A DNA stretch of 64,000 nt from Sabellastarte sp. h YS-2021 (GCA_964017235.1 OZ024930.1:26850614-26914613); one strand, 5' to 3'. Shown: positions 1 through 12,470, counted from the first letter of the stretch. Numbers and translations: made by a program. The notes: generated by a model from the letters alone, not told the origin.

Positions 1-966
1 TGAAAGTAGTTCTTTAAGTTGTAATACTAACAAAGTTATATGTTATAATAGACATATTGCACTAAATAGCCAGGTAAGTACTGCTACACTTGATTCACAC
101 ACGGTCAATTCTTCTGGTTACAAAAATGACCAAGTGTTCTGTATTAACAATGCTGAAAGTATAAATACATTGCTTCAAAAATATAGTATTATTGAAAATG
201 TGTATTCAATGAGTGAATTACTCAATGAAAGTAATGTTTATAGTTTCAATCAATCATTCCAGCATGGAAATACAGGCACATGTCAATCTCACAACTCAAC
301 ATGTGTACAAATAGATAAGTTACAGTCTTTTAGTCAAATTTTATTAGATAATTTTATTTTATTCAATCAGAGTTTATATAACTCTTTAGTTAATCATGAT
401 AGTACAACTAAGGAAGCATTGTTTTCTGATACATTAGTTAATGAATCAACATGGATATTACACACGCAAGCACACCAACGCGAATGTCAGTTGGTTGATT
501 CTTGCTGCGACCATAAGGTCGTGGGTGGGACATGAATAGAATGCCAGCATGGCTTTATACCTTATACTATTCCAATATTGGATAACCTCGAGGTCGGGGA
601 AACTATTCCATTCGAATCCACTGCAACCTGGCTTAATAAAATAACTAATAAAGTGAGATCATACCAACTTCCTAATTACATGGGAGTCAGAATACCACTA
701 GTTTCGGATCTGAAGGTACAGAATTGGAGATACCTAATGAAAATTATGATTATAAAATACTAGCTGAATATATTCAGTTTGGGTTTCCACTAGCCATAGA
801 TTATGCTAAATTTTGTTATAATGACAATATCTCAAACCATTTCTCGGCTATGTGCCGAGAGAAAGGTGTGGATAAATATTTTAAAGTAGAAACTTCTAAA
901 AATGCTATTTTAGGTCCAATTGTATGCTTTATGCAACATTTTATGTATCATCATTATTCATCTTAA
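1..966 (+). pseudogene. Decayed DIRS/Ngaro-type ORF2 fragment (linker and start of reverse transcriptase)
   Basis: The reading frame is already open at base 2, so the fragment begins left of the window. It runs to an in-frame TGA at 533-535, continues in the same frame to about 763, then shifts frame near 724-763 and ends at 966. Seen: GVRIPLVSDL near 682-711, followed after the shift by YIQFGFPL (from 766) and an AILGPI block (from 902). These match in order the pre-palm region of the RTs of elements A-D in this window (a YGFPLDF-type block, then the NH.SA block, then a GAI.GP block). Nothing of the catalytic palm, RNase H or YR follows. Inference: a truncated dead copy of a family distinct from A-D. 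The open frame upstream of 535 is rich in Asn and Ser, like the ORF2 linkers of the other copies. Confidence 0.7.
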
Positions 967-3502
967 CCAATCTTAACTTAGAACTTAACATGAATTATGA
1001 AGTCATGTTAGTAGATGTAATACTTTATTGTAAATGTTCACAGATTGGAGTTAGTGTATATAGGTACATAGTGTATGTGTTAGTAGTTAGTAGTAACACT
1101 AGGAATGGTACTTGCAGGTAGACAGAATTACTTTAATTTTAGTCAGCTGTAATGCTGGAAGTCATCATATTATAAAACTTCTGTATTGTGTGTACTTAGA
1201 CTAAATAATACCACTTCACAGTACTTTGTTGGGACCAACCTAGTTATAGATTAACATTGGATGTTTAACATTGGTGTATTAATCTTTTAATGTTGTTTTA
1301 ACAAGAATAAACCCAAAGATTGTTAATTGAATTGATATTTTCTTGATTGCTTTGCCCGAAAACTGGCTCTATTGAATTGCTTTTGTGAGTTTTAGTATTT
1401 GTTGTTCATATATATAGCATTTTTTCAGAAAAACCTCACTCTAAACAGTCAAAATCCTGCCAAATTTTCTTCTGTGGTCCTATACAAAGTCAAAATAACA
1501 TACAATACCATAAATTTAAATAAAACAGTCAATATCTATTTAAGATATGTGATGTATAGGCTATAAATTCTGCAAATCATATCATATTAGATACAGGCAT
1601 GTTGTATTGGAATTTATCTCATTCTTTTATCTATAATAAGTTCACCACAGTGTCCATATAACGTCTCAGGTTAATGGCTGATTCATACTGCAATGAATTC
1701 ATAAATTCAAATATGTTGGTTTGTAGAAAACAACAGGAGCACCGAATCATGATCTGTACCCTCAAATTTAGTCAGGATTAAAAACTGCTTGAATATTTTT
1801 CTAATTTTTACCCTGATTTACAATGGGTCAATAAAAGCATGTGACAATGTAAATTAAAAATATGAGCAAAATGACTGGTTTAAGAGCTTTGGCTGACGAT
1901 TGTATTGAAGATCTTTAGCAGATAGCTGGAATATTTTTAGTAGCTTGTTAAAAATGGGCGGTCATACAATCAGACATCAGTTTATTTTTGAGGCCAAAGG
2001 TCGAGGACAAAAGGTGCCTCCCAAACCCTATTCCAGTATAATCATTTTCTTCTGGAGCTAATTCTTGTCTGCCTGTGAATAAAAGTGCCTGCTAAAGTTA
2101 TCCTGTGATGTTTGGGAGTAAAAGCATATCAACAATCAATCAACAATCCAAAGATTTTGAAATAGAAGCACTGTAAGGACATGGTCATAGTTCCTTGTTA
2201 AAGATAATAACACAGAAACTACTACATCTGAATAAAATGAGTTTTCCTCAAGACACAATAGGGATCAAGTGACATAATACGAGAGTTAATGGAATAAAGC
2301 AATAAGGGGCAGAATAAATACATTTAAAGCAAACACTAATGATTTAACCCCTGTCCCACTGTTCTATTATGGCACCCTGGCAGGCCCTGGTTTGGAAATA
2401 TGGAACGTCAGTGTGAATCCATCCCTTCATATTGCATACTTTCAGATCTATTTTGGAGGCCACTATACTTGCCTCATATTTATGATATTAAACAAGGCAC
2501 AAACCACAAACGGGTAAGTATAATATTACAAAGGCCAGAAAACAACATTGAGGTTCAGTGCCAGTATTGCACTATAAGGTGAAATAGTCTTACGGAAATG
2601 ATAAGGAGAAAACAATCCCAAGTGTGTTGGGAAACATATGTCAGTTTTTGGTTTCATGCAATTTACAAGTATTTTTAATAAGCAGCAGTGTCTGAGCACA
2701 CACAAAAACCCTTGCCTAGAGGCAGTGCCAAAACATTGCAAATCATTTATGACCTCAGATCTAAACCCAAACCCAGAGCATCTTTGAGAAGGACCACGCC
2801 ACGGTTAAGTCCTCCTTTGTTTAAAGTAGATGTCCTAGATCCGATATATAGGTTTTGAGTTGTGTGCACAGACAGAAAGACAAAGGAACAAACAAACAAA
2901 CAAGATTACAATACCTACTAGGCAAAAGGTAATAATGTTATCGAGCTTGTACTTAAATGGCAAAAATTAAGGATAGCTATCTGGCAAATTATGGACCAAC
3001 TAAGTTCAGTATCTTGGAACTTTATTCCTATATTAAATTATCACAGAAGCATTAGTTAATACCCCAGTACAACTCTCACGAGTTTGCCTCCCGACTACCT
3101 CATAGAACCTGTGGGACTTATAACTTCACTCATTTAGGTCAGGAACACAAACTAGGGAATACAAGCCATTCTTGTCATTGTGAGCCAACGAGTAACTATA
3201 ACTAATTTTGTAACTGGAAAATCCCTTATAATTTATCTTAGTGGTGCTAAGACTTATCTTGTTGGTGCTATGGCTTATGTTTATGCATGCACTCTGCTGT
3301 AAAAATGAGAGGGTTAGTCATAGAAATTATCTCCTTACAAGTCTCCTGAATATTACACAAGCGAAATTCTGACTTCTTCCTACAAGTTATCTTTATGATT
3401 CATAGAAGTTGGGAGCAGGTTATATGACTTATCTTTTTCATCGTAAGACTATTTGGTCGTGGACAATCACATGCTTTGTCAGTTTTGCACTCTCTTCCAC
3501 AG
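967..3502. other. Intergenic, no gene recognised
   Basis: AT-rich sequence with short chance ORFs only. No transposon protein, tRNA promoter boxes or long repeat was recognised. The DIRS fragment to the left stops abruptly at about 966 with no recognisable 3' part. Confidence 0.5.
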
Positions 3503-3585
3503 GACGAGTCACATGAAGTTGTGAAGCAGGATGGCCACACAGCAAGTCCAGAAAATGGCACCGAGAGATTTTTGGCCCAATTTTG
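3503..3585 (+). CDS. Candidate internal exon of an unknown host gene (partial)
   Basis: A pyrimidine-rich tract ends in CTTCCACAG at 3494-3502, and an 83-nt segment follows before the strong donor G|GTAAGA (GT at 3586-3587). Only the first of the three frames is open through it. That frame gives 27 codons plus two bases, beginning DESHEVVKQD and ending ERFLAQF; the other two frames hit stops within the first seven codons. The flanking DNA shows no transposon features. I do not recognise the peptide and found no companion exon in the window, so the gene's other exons would lie in long introns or outside. A chance pairing of splice-like sites is possible. Confidence 0.35.
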
Positions 3586-5133
3586 GTAAGATATATTTTA
3601 CTTTTCACCCTATTAACTGATTATTACAATAATTATTGTAAGTACGGTCTTTTCTCTCATTTCTAAAACCAAATAAATTACCCTTAAACAATGCATTTTA
3701 GTGGTGAGGATGTAATTTCTACATGGAAATTGGCGTTGTAGATTGGTTTATGACCACTCAACATAGAGCTTAAAAATCTAGATTTTTGTATCAGAACTCC
3801 AGATCAACTAGATGTTGAATTTATTGTTTACATTATTGTAGGCCAATTTAAGGCATGTCCCAATGTACCAAACACAGCAATATAAGTACTGTTACTTGTG
3901 TACATTTAGCCAATGTTAGACCTCAAAGGGGGCTCAGTAATACTTATCTTGTATGCATGACCATAGTGTGTCCCGGTTGTTAATACAGATGTCAAATCCA
4001 ACCTTGACCTTTCCACGGTTACACTGTATGTATAATATATATAAATTATCACAGCTTCAGAATATACATCTTGTCATCTTGGGGATATCCTACTAGGAAT
4101 AATGTCAGATTATAAAGACAGAATGCACCAACATCAAACCTTTTGTCCAGATAAATCTTCACTAAAATCTCTGTGACCTTTTCATTGATTAATACAAAAC
4201 ACCTATATGTCAAGCTTAATGTAAGCACTAGACTGACATTGTCAACAGGCTATAAAGTTCTTCCAAAATGTGTCAGATTTAAGTCTTAACTTTTGGCATG
4301 AAATTCGTGACTCTAGGGCCTGGAGTCTTTGTTATAATAGACCGGTCTGAACAGAAACTTTGGGGAGTCTCTATTTTTAGCCAATGTGCATTTTTCTTGA
4401 AATATTTCCAGATACACTAGACTTTGTCATTAGACCGGCTTTTGTCAATAGAAAATAGAAGAAAGTATAACATAAACATTCAGCATTAATGTGGGAGAGG
4501 GAATGAATGAATGAATCATTCAATCAATAGTACACAGCTTTATATAAATTTCATTCTCCAAATGATCCCCCAAATGCACAACTATCAGAACTATTCTGCA
4601 ATTTAAACTAAGTACTTTAATTTTGGGTCATGAGGAAGTCATGTTACAGGCCACTAATATTCTAATCTAATCTACTGATTTACAGGAACAAAGTCTTCCG
4701 TTCATTGGGAAACTCAGTGTGTTTATGGCCTGTTCACACTTTTTTGGAAGTTGTAACAACTTGTTTCGTATCTGAATTTTGGTTCATGACCTTGTCCTTA
4801 TCCAAAACATGAAACTTTAATCGAGAGTTTACATAAGTGTTAGTCAAGGGATGCTCATGAAGGCTTCACCCAAGGTTCTGTGGTTCTACACTATCTGGAC
4901 AATAAATCTCTAAAAGTACACCTGATGCTGGATTATTGCTACAATTGAGGTATCGTTGGTATACATGAATTAGCTTATAATTAGTGAAGATTTTAACATT
5001 GAATAATATAAGATAATTAGAAAATACTGAGACAAAAATATTGAATTGAAAAAAATCAATATAAATAAATCAAAAGCTGTGTTAAATGAAAAATCAAGTG
5101 AGCATTATGGAAAGAAATTCCATTGACACATTT
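3586..5133. other. Intergenic, no gene recognised
   Basis: AT-rich DNA without a supportable ORF. A short GAATGAATGAAT run occurs near 4501. No SINE promoter boxes or transposon ends were seen. Confidence 0.45.
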
Positions 5134-5151
5134 ATAACTAAAAGCCAACCC

Positions 5152-5751
5152 GTGTTTGGGTTTTTGAGGGTCTAGTATGATGTATAATAACATAGATTTC
5201 AAAGTTAAAGTGCTGTATACAGCACACCTGGGTTAAATCTCCCTCATTTTCAGGGGTCATGTCATCAAATATAACCTTTTCATATCACATTGACCTTTGC
5301 TTCAAGTCATCTGACCTTTGACCTTGAGGTGACCCAGGGGGGTAGACCTCTGACCTGCGAGTGACCCACAGGGGTCACTCACCTGACCTCGAACTTGCAT
5401 CTGGTGTGTGACCTCTGACCTTGTCATGTGACCTCTGTCAGTGACCTTGGATTTCCACATCACATCATTTATTAAAAGTCTTATTTTATGTGTTTTAATG
5501 TCTCTGTGTGTATGTACATTTCTATGCTACAAGTAACTTTTATTCATGTATATCAGATTTATCACACGTAACTTACATACTATTTTAACTTATTTATGTA
5601 ACCTTGTATTTATCAGTAATTTTATAATCTTAGTTGTAACTTGTGTATTATTACTGGACCTGTATATACATTATAGTTAGACAGATACAATTATATATAA
5701 TAAAGTTTAACTCCGCATGCATGTTGTCTTCTTGGGGTGGGGGAGGGACTG
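5152..5751 (+). repeat. 600-bp inserted segment flanked by 18-bp direct repeats; possible DIRS-type 3' remnant
   Basis: The 18-bp sequence ATAACTAAAAGCCAACCC occurs at 5134-5151 and again at 5752-5769, exactly bracketing this segment. The right end (an AATAAAG signal at 5699, then CGCATG, TTGTCT, a G-rich run and GGGACTG) resembles the 3' end of element A at about 24430-24491 (AATAAA, CGCATG, TTTGTCT, a G-rich run and GGGGACTG). That suggests a remnant of a YR retroelement. Such elements normally make no target duplication, so the flanking repeat argues instead for another kind of insertion or a recombination product. It holds no ORF. Confidence 0.5.
5291..5447 (+). other. Cluster of nine TGACCT hexamers
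   Basis: TGACCT starts at 5291, 5312, 5319, 5351, 5384, 5409, 5416, 5429 and 5442. The pairs 5312/5319 and 5409/5416 are direct repeats with one base between, the DR1 arrangement bound by HNF4/RXR-type nuclear receptors (family knowledge). The cluster lies inside the 600-bp inserted segment, so it may simply be element sequence. No gene start is near enough to assign a target. Confidence 0.5.
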
Positions 5752-5769
5752 ATAACTAAAAGCCAACCC

Positions 5770-7320
5770 ATAAATAGATACACGGCTGATATAGCAAAAC
5801 ATCCATTAAATTCCACTTTGCATTGTTCTAAAGTGTCTATGCAATAAGACAGATATGGCACCTGAAAAGCCAAGCCATTTGATATTTTGATGATCACTTT
5901 GACAAACACAGGCTTCTACTTATTTATTTATTAAAAGCATACATAAACTACACAATGGCAAAACAGTCAGGCTTCTAATTTGGGTCACAACTGTTGTCAA
6001 CCGTTTAAAACATCCAGAGTGAGCAGGTCCCAGACTATTGCAGACAACATGACATGAAATCCATTTTTCAAATATAGTTGCATTGTGGCATCGACACATA
6101 AAAGTGTCAATATTATACAAAGCATACATAAAATTTTAAAAAGACATTGTCAGGCATTAAGTTCATTCCCATGGGGAAAAACAACTTTTATTATCCACTA
6201 CGTTCTACCTAAATGCAGAATATTTAGACTGGGACAGATTTTTTTTCATATTCCCGGCGCCACTTACTATGAATAATTTGCATTACATATTTGTCAACAA
6301 GTGTCAATTTTTTCATTAATATTTCATTAATTACGTACGGAACAAATATGTTATGTACATCACTGAAAAGGTACTTTACAAAAGCTTCTGGGTATTCTCC
6401 CATTTGCAGTTGAAATTGGTAGATATACGAATGTTAATCTCAATGACAGAAATGTTTCTGGTGTAAAGATTCTATTGAAGATGAGTTTCATTTAATCTGT
6501 AATTATACTTTGTACAGTGATTTAAGAATTTCTTTATTTAACTGAATACAGGTTGAAATCGGAAACATCGGTACCTATTCACCAGAAGAAAGGTGTGTAA
6601 ATATCATGAATTCATATAGTAAATACCTCTATATATAGATATGTTGCAGAGGGTTGGAAACTAAGAAAAAAGAGGTCTTTGAAAACAATTTGTCATGATA
6701 CTTTGAATTGATGTATGTTGTCATTTGTTGTCACACCACACAGTAATTTAAAAATACTGAAAGTTTAAAGTGACAAAGTGACAAGTCCCGTGGTGGATTG
6801 GATGTAACGTTATTATTTTGAAATAGGTAATTGTTTCATATACACATGTCACTATAAATAAATAAATATTTTACTTATTGCTGCATTGAAATCTATGCAG
6901 GAAAGGGTCGAGAATCTCAATTTGAAAATTATTTTACTACATATTTACTATTGACTCATAAGTACATGGATACTTTTAACAGCTACTTTTTGCATTCTTT
7001 TTTGATAAATTTGGATTCAATTTATTCAGTCTTGAAGCAAAGTGGTAGGCAATAAAGTAAAACCATCTATTATTAGACATATAACGTGTATCACACATAA
7101 AGATGAACAATATAGTACTCTTGCCATGTACTCAAGATCATAATATCAAGAAAGATCTTTTTCATACATGTCATTTGGGAAATTTTCCTGTTGTATGGTT
7201 AAGTATTATGCAAATTGTGGAAATCTTCCTTTTTCTTCTGACATGATGTAAAACTAATTGATATGGATGTCTGATGTGACTCAAATATACAACACTGAAC
7301 AGATTGAAATATAGAAAAAA
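5770..7320. other. Intergenic apart from the dispersed repeat
   Basis: Outside 6231-6475 no gene, transposon protein or structured repeat was recognised. The short open frames on both strands have no recognisable domain. Confidence 0.4.
6231..6475 (+). repeat. Dispersed repeat, copy 1
   Basis: This stretch (GCGCCACTTA near 6257, then ACAAATATGTTA, CATCACTGAAAA, a TATTT/TTTACA block and GCTTCTG) aligns in order with 17257-17480 in the same orientation at perhaps 70-80% identity by eye. It has no ORF and no visible tRNA promoter. It is an unclassified interspersed family. Confidence 0.45.
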
Positions 7321-7330
7321 TACTCACATA

Positions 7331-8408
7331 TTTTTTTTTTCAAACTCTTTATTTTCCCTTTTTTATGCACAGGTGCAACAGTTTCTGGAGGGGCGAGGGA
7401 AGCGAACCCCCCCATCAGAAACCTTACAGTGTTTATCATACACAGTATGATGTCAACTAATTGTTAATTTATTTACACTTTTTTTCAACTTTAGAATACA
7501 CTTTTAACTGGGAAATAGGGCTTTTTTTTTACATATATATATATACACTAAACACAGATACACTCATACAAGACATGACAGAACACAGAGAACAACAATA
7601 GGTGTGTTTTATTCAATTTTCTTTATACTTTACTCACAAACTTTTTAATTTCCTGTACTATTTTGTATTCCGATGTGTTTTTTGTTGCTAAGATATATAT
7701 TGAGACGTAATATTTCAAATGGACAAAGAATTCCGGCAAATTGACACTTTTTTCTTTTAAATGACAATTGTAAATGTATGCTTTTGCTTGCAAAATTAGA
7801 GTGTTCAAAGGTTTGTGCATAGTAATGTCATCTGTATTATAGCCAAACAAAATATCTTTCATACTATATTGTATATTATATTCATTATTGCAAACATTCC
7901 AAAATTCAAGCAATTTAATCCAAAAATTTTTGATGTATGGGCACTCTAAAATTAGATGTTCAATAGTTTGAACTTGAAACAAACACCATCTGCAATTTGG
8001 ATTGTTTATTTTCTTGATTTTATACAAAAGCTTATTAGTTATAAGAAACCTAAATAGAATTTTATATTGAATATCTCGTATTTTATTTTCTACTGGCAAA
8101 GTATGAGACAACAAGAAAATATTTTGCCAATCTTTCTCTGTGATCTGACCAAATATTGAATTATAATGTTCTATATTCTTGTAGGTGAATGTACTCTTTT
8201 TTTAAATGTAAGCTATTTGCTGCATAATATTCTTTCAAAGTTTTAATTTTTATTTTGCTCAAACTCATTCTTTTACCATATAGCTCTATTCCTGTAAAAA
8301 TATTAATATCCGAAATATTATTTAACTCTTGTATCTTTTTCTTAACTGTCATTTCAACAAGAGAGATAACTTTTCTCCAAGCAAGGTAATGTTTATATGT
8401 TACTCCTA
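7331..8408 (-). mobile_element. 5'-truncated L1/Tx1-like LINE insertion
   Basis: A non-LTR retrotransposon copy read on the minus strand. A T10 run at 7331-7340 is the poly(A) end in this orientation. TACTCACATA lies immediately outside it (7321-7330) and occurs twice in tandem at the other end (8409-8418 and 8419-8428), as expected for a target-site duplication. Only the 3' part of ORF2 and the 3'UTR remain. Family knowledge: such 5' truncation is typical of target-primed reverse transcription. Confidence 0.75.
7623..8408 (-). pseudogene. LINE ORF2 C-terminal domain, frameshifted
   Basis: The downstream frame (about 8200 to stop at 7623) carries IFGQITEKDW, then a KIRDIQYKILFRFL block, then a Cys-His motif CRWC...H...C followed by PYIKNFW. 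This is the usual zf-RVT-like C-terminal end of L1/Tx1-type ORF2. The upstream part (from about 8408) is in another frame, and one frameshift near 8165-8200 joins them. Reverse transcriptase and endonuclease domains are absent because of truncation. It cannot make a functional protein. Confidence 0.75.
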
Positions 8409-8428
8409 TACTCACATATACTCACATA

Positions 8429-10105
8429 TAACTTATAAAGTGTGCCAACATGCTAGATGCATTAGGTATACAATTGCGTTTCCTCTCCCACCATAAATCA
8501 TATGGCATATAAAAACCATTTTATGTTAACATTAGACTAAACATTTCTTAAATTTATGAACTGGTGATGATTAACAGGCAGCTGTTTATGGATATCAATG
8601 TTTCAGTCAAATACATCCTAATTCAAGACAAACACAAACAAAGCGAATGTCTACTTCTTCACATTTTTTCATCAAATTCTGTCTGAGACAGAGTTTGGTG
8701 ATGTTTAAAGAGTTTATCTTACAGTTTCAAACAGGTGACAACCGGACACCATACCCGCATAGTGAGACAGGGGTTATAATGGTTGTCTCAATCCAAGACA
8801 TAAGTGCGCCAGACAAAACAACACAAACACACATATTAGTGACGTCAACACACATGTGTAGTAGTTGTGTGTAGCTGTTTCACAACTCTCTTTTATGAGT
8901 GGCGCATTTTATTTAGGCAGGGCACAACCAAGCTGCTTTAAAGTGTAAAAGTGAATCTACTAGATAGTTAGGGAAGCTTTGGCAAGAAAATACAATGGGT
9001 TTGTTGTGAATCTTTGAGGGGTTTGTTTTATACTGCAGTTAACGAAATGTCAACATAAACGACATTACCAAATTATGGATAAGTTTGTAGTTTGTTTCAT
9101 TGTTTAGGAAAACACTGTGATAAAATAAATTGATAAAAAAGCCAGTCCTTAATATATGACTGTATAAGAGATTATATCTGTTGCATATTTTCAATGACAT
9201 GGTTGAATTAACGGTATTATGCACGATTCCTTGATGATTAAGATTTATTAAAATTACATTTTTGAGACAATGTCTCTATGGCTTTAACAAAGAAGAGAGA
9301 TTTTTATTGGACTAAAAAGCAAGCAAAGGTAGAGTATTGAGTAAGTAAATTAAAATATATTTTCATTTACACAAGTCACAAGTCACAATAACTCTTATCA
9401 TACTATTTTGTGTTGAGATTTAAAGTTTGAGCTTCTGAAAAAATAGCTTTAAATGACCGGATATTTTTGAAATGTTTTCTGTGTTTGTAAAGCTTTTATA
9501 AACTTGAATAAAATATGCATGGAGATATAGATGTACTGGATGCAACCCAAAAATTTAAGAGCGCTTTTTGAGGGATGATACTGCTATTGATACTTGAAAT
9601 CAGTTCATGAAATATTTACAGGGCATGTCAACATGAAGCTTACAAGTCATCAGTTCTTGATTGATCTTTGATCCAATTTTACTTCTTTTTATACCAGTTT
9701 GATCTTTGTTCGAAGTCACAAAATCAAGCAGTAGGTACACCAAACAAGTTCATAAAATTGCTTCTGTTGAGTTCTTCCTTTTTTCTCTTGGGTCAGATTG
9801 ATGGTGTAGATGCTCATTGCTTTTATGATGTCTATGACATGCTGGTCAGGTTGTGGGACTGGTAAAAGTCATGATAAAATTGTAATATGCAGTATATGAA
9901 AAAGTAGAACTTTTTGTGTGGATTTGATCTCATTATATTGGATTTTACCTTTAGACAAAATATTTCACAGTCATATGTGTCCCTTATCAGACCCAAGAGT
10001 TTTGTGGATATCAACATAAGTTGGGACGTGTGCGTAGAGACAACCTGCAACATCCTGGCGTCCTGTTCCAAATCTGAGTTGGAATGCTGGCTTGATCTAA
10101 AGTAG
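8429..10105. other. Intergenic, no gene recognised
   Basis: AT-rich sequence. Short ORFs (for example 8647-8874) have no recognisable domain. Nothing else was seen. Confidence 0.4.
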
Positions 10106-10260
10106 CAAAACTGGCAGTTGTTTGTTGTTGTATGGTAGTTTATAGTACAGAACCATGACTACCTGTATGTATTGGTGGTTTCTACCACTGGTTCTATCCA
10201 TCATAGTATTACCAATACAAGGTACTATGCATAACGTAAAAGTCAAAATAAATAAATTCA
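10106..10260 (+). mobile_element. Degraded SINE, family 1 (3' part)
   Basis: AACTGGCAGTTG, a TAGTACAGAACC block, CTGTATGTATTGG and the tail AACGTAAAAGTC-AAATAAATAAATTC align with the body and tail of the intact family-1 copy at 45636-45868. The tRNA-like head is missing. Confidence 0.6.
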
Positions 10261-11884
10261 GCTTTTAAAATCTTTGCTTCAATCAAGAAAATAATAATCC
10301 ATGTGATAATAGCAGATTACTTGTTCTTTGTCAATATATATGTCAATATATGCACATTTATTCACAATATGGGGACCTTGCTAACCATTTTTGTCAATCT
10401 CAGATCACTGAGTGTGAATTTGACAAACGTAAACATGCAGTAAAGATAGTGGCACATGGCTGAAAAATTCTGTCAGCCACAGTTTGTCTGTGATGCATCA
10501 TTGCTTCGTTATATTTAGGATATGATATGTGGTAAGATTTTATGTCTGTGGCTGGTTCAGCAATCACCTTGAAATGGAATCACATAAATTTACATTATGT
10601 ATTGTAATTTATTTGTCGTGTATGGTTCACTGAATAGCAGTTTAAAATAGCATGTACAAAGACAAGTGTGAAACAATGGCATTAACAATAGCATTAATAT
10701 TTGACTCGTGAATAATGTTAAAATTTTTAGAATTGTACCATGATACCAATTGGTATTAAAATAATCTACCCCCAGCTTAGGAGGAGTAGTAACAAAAGTA
10801 AAAAACAACAACAAAGTAACAATAACAAAAGCTGGCAGCCTTTCAATTCTATAAGATACTGAGACTGATTGGTCCAGTTGCTCTGAAGTATCGGAGATTG
10901 CCATATCCATGCAATTATCTTGCACTTCATCGCCAAAATAATAATAAAAATTGCACCGTCTGTTGCAGTTATAACAAACAATGGATCCACACATTTGTAA
11001 GCCTAAGATCCAATCCCACAACATGTCATCAGTCCTTAGTCAATTTAAAAATTATTTCTACTGATAGGTGTTTTACAATACAACTTCACTGCTTACTCCA
11101 GGAACAAAACAGTCATTACAATTTAATCCATTTTGTTTGTATGCCGGTTGAGACCTGCATTTTGTGAATGCAAATTTTGCTCTCCTTCATAAAAGGAGTT
11201 CTGCCATATATGCAAACTGGACAAATTTATTTATCAGGACAGAAAAATATATAATCATGCATAATTTTGTCTCTATTTGGTCAATGTATTTATTTGAGGA
11301 GAGAGGTAGTCATTAATTATTTAAAAATGGCACTGACAATTTCAGTAATTTGAAACCCAAATTTGCAATTACAGACCACAGAAAATCACACACATGAAAA
11401 CATACACCGATACATAATTTTCTCTATCTCCTCTAGACGAAGACATTTCTCTGATACTTTTTTCCCTTCAACACATATTTTTATTTCTGTTGGATGTAAA
11501 GTATCTTTCATTCCCGAAAGAGTAAGCCAATCACTTACTCCCATCATCATCATTTTTCATGAAAAACAATATGACTTTCTTGTTGGAGTAATTAATCTTA
11601 TCCGCTGGAGGCTTAAAAATAGGAATTTGGTAAAACACTGACTTATGCTTTGGTCACATATTTCTAAACAGCCATTTTGCTTTCCAAATGAAGACCTTGT
11701 ACCTGACATTAAAGATTAAGCCGCCCCATATTTCCCTCCCATTCCCACTTCACCCATCCCAGCATGTTTATTTTAATGCAGTTCATCAGAGGATGTAACA
11801 ACTAGTTCCAACATTTTAAAAATGCAGTTCCAAACACAAATTGCTTTCTGGGTTGTGTCAAAGTGCCCCACACACATCCCAACT
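10261..11884. other. Intergenic, no gene recognised
   Basis: Overlapping ORFs on both strands between 10590 and 11167 have no recognisable domain, low complexity and no supporting splice or start context. I see no gene. Confidence 0.4.
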
Positions 11885-12470
11885 AAATGCAAGTCCCACT
11901 GAATTGCACCAAATGCATCCTACCCAAATGCAAGTCCCACTGAATTGCACCAAATGTGTCCTACCCAAATGCAAATCCAACTGAATTGCACCAAATGTGT
12001 CCTACCTAAATACAAATCCCACTGAATTGCACCAAATGCATCCTACCCAAATGCAAATCCCACTGATTTGCACCAAATGTGTCCTACCTAATGCAAATCC
12101 TATTGAATTGCAGCAAATGCATCCTACCCAAATGCAAGTCCCACTAAATTGCACCAAATGTGTCCTACCCAAATACAAATCCCACTGAATTGCACCAAAT
12201 GTGTCCTACCCAAATGCAAATCCCACTGAATTGCACCAAATGCGTCTACCTAAATGCAAATCCTATTGAATTGCATCAAATGCATCCTACCCAAATACAA
12301 GTCCCACTGAATTGCACCAAATGCATCCTACCCAAATGTACGTCCCACTGAATTGCACCAAATGCATCCTATCCAAATGTAAGTCCCACTGAATTGCACC
12401 AAATGTGTCCTACCCAAATACAAGTCCACTGATTTGCACCAAATGCATCCTACCCAAATACAAGGAAGAC
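11885..12470 (+). repeat. 41-bp minisatellite, about 14 copies, with higher-order structure
   Basis: Consensus unit is roughly AAATGCAAGTCCCACTGAAT followed by TGCACCAAATGCATCCTACC and C. About 14 full copies start near 11885, 11926, 11967, 12008, 12049, 12090, 12130, 12171, 12212, 12252, 12293, 12334, 12375 and 12416, plus a partial copy. Copies starting at 12008-12130 and 12171-12293 share the same order of variants (ACAAATCCC, then GCAAATCCC, then GCAAATCCTATT), which gives a four-unit higher-order repeat of about 163 bp. Because 41 is not a multiple of three, the frame rotates from unit to unit. The open frames through it are a by-product, not genes. Confidence 0.95.

Noticed and set aside
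1..966. Retroviral or endogenous virus sequence
   Set aside because: RT blocks match the YR-type elements in this window. No envelope, protease or retroviral integrase was seen here or elsewhere in the window.
10590..11167. Overlapping ORFs on both strands, one with hydrophobic Leu runs
   Set aside because: Low complexity, mutually overlapping, no domain, no start or splice context. Likely chance in AT-rich DNA.
11997..12351. Two ORFs encoding Cys/Thr/Pro-rich tandem peptides
   Set aside because: They are rotating frames through the 41-bp minisatellite and begin at GTG codons. No gene evidence.
11885..12470. CRISPR array
   Set aside because: Direct repeats are contiguous with no unique spacers. 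It is a minisatellite in a eukaryotic genome.
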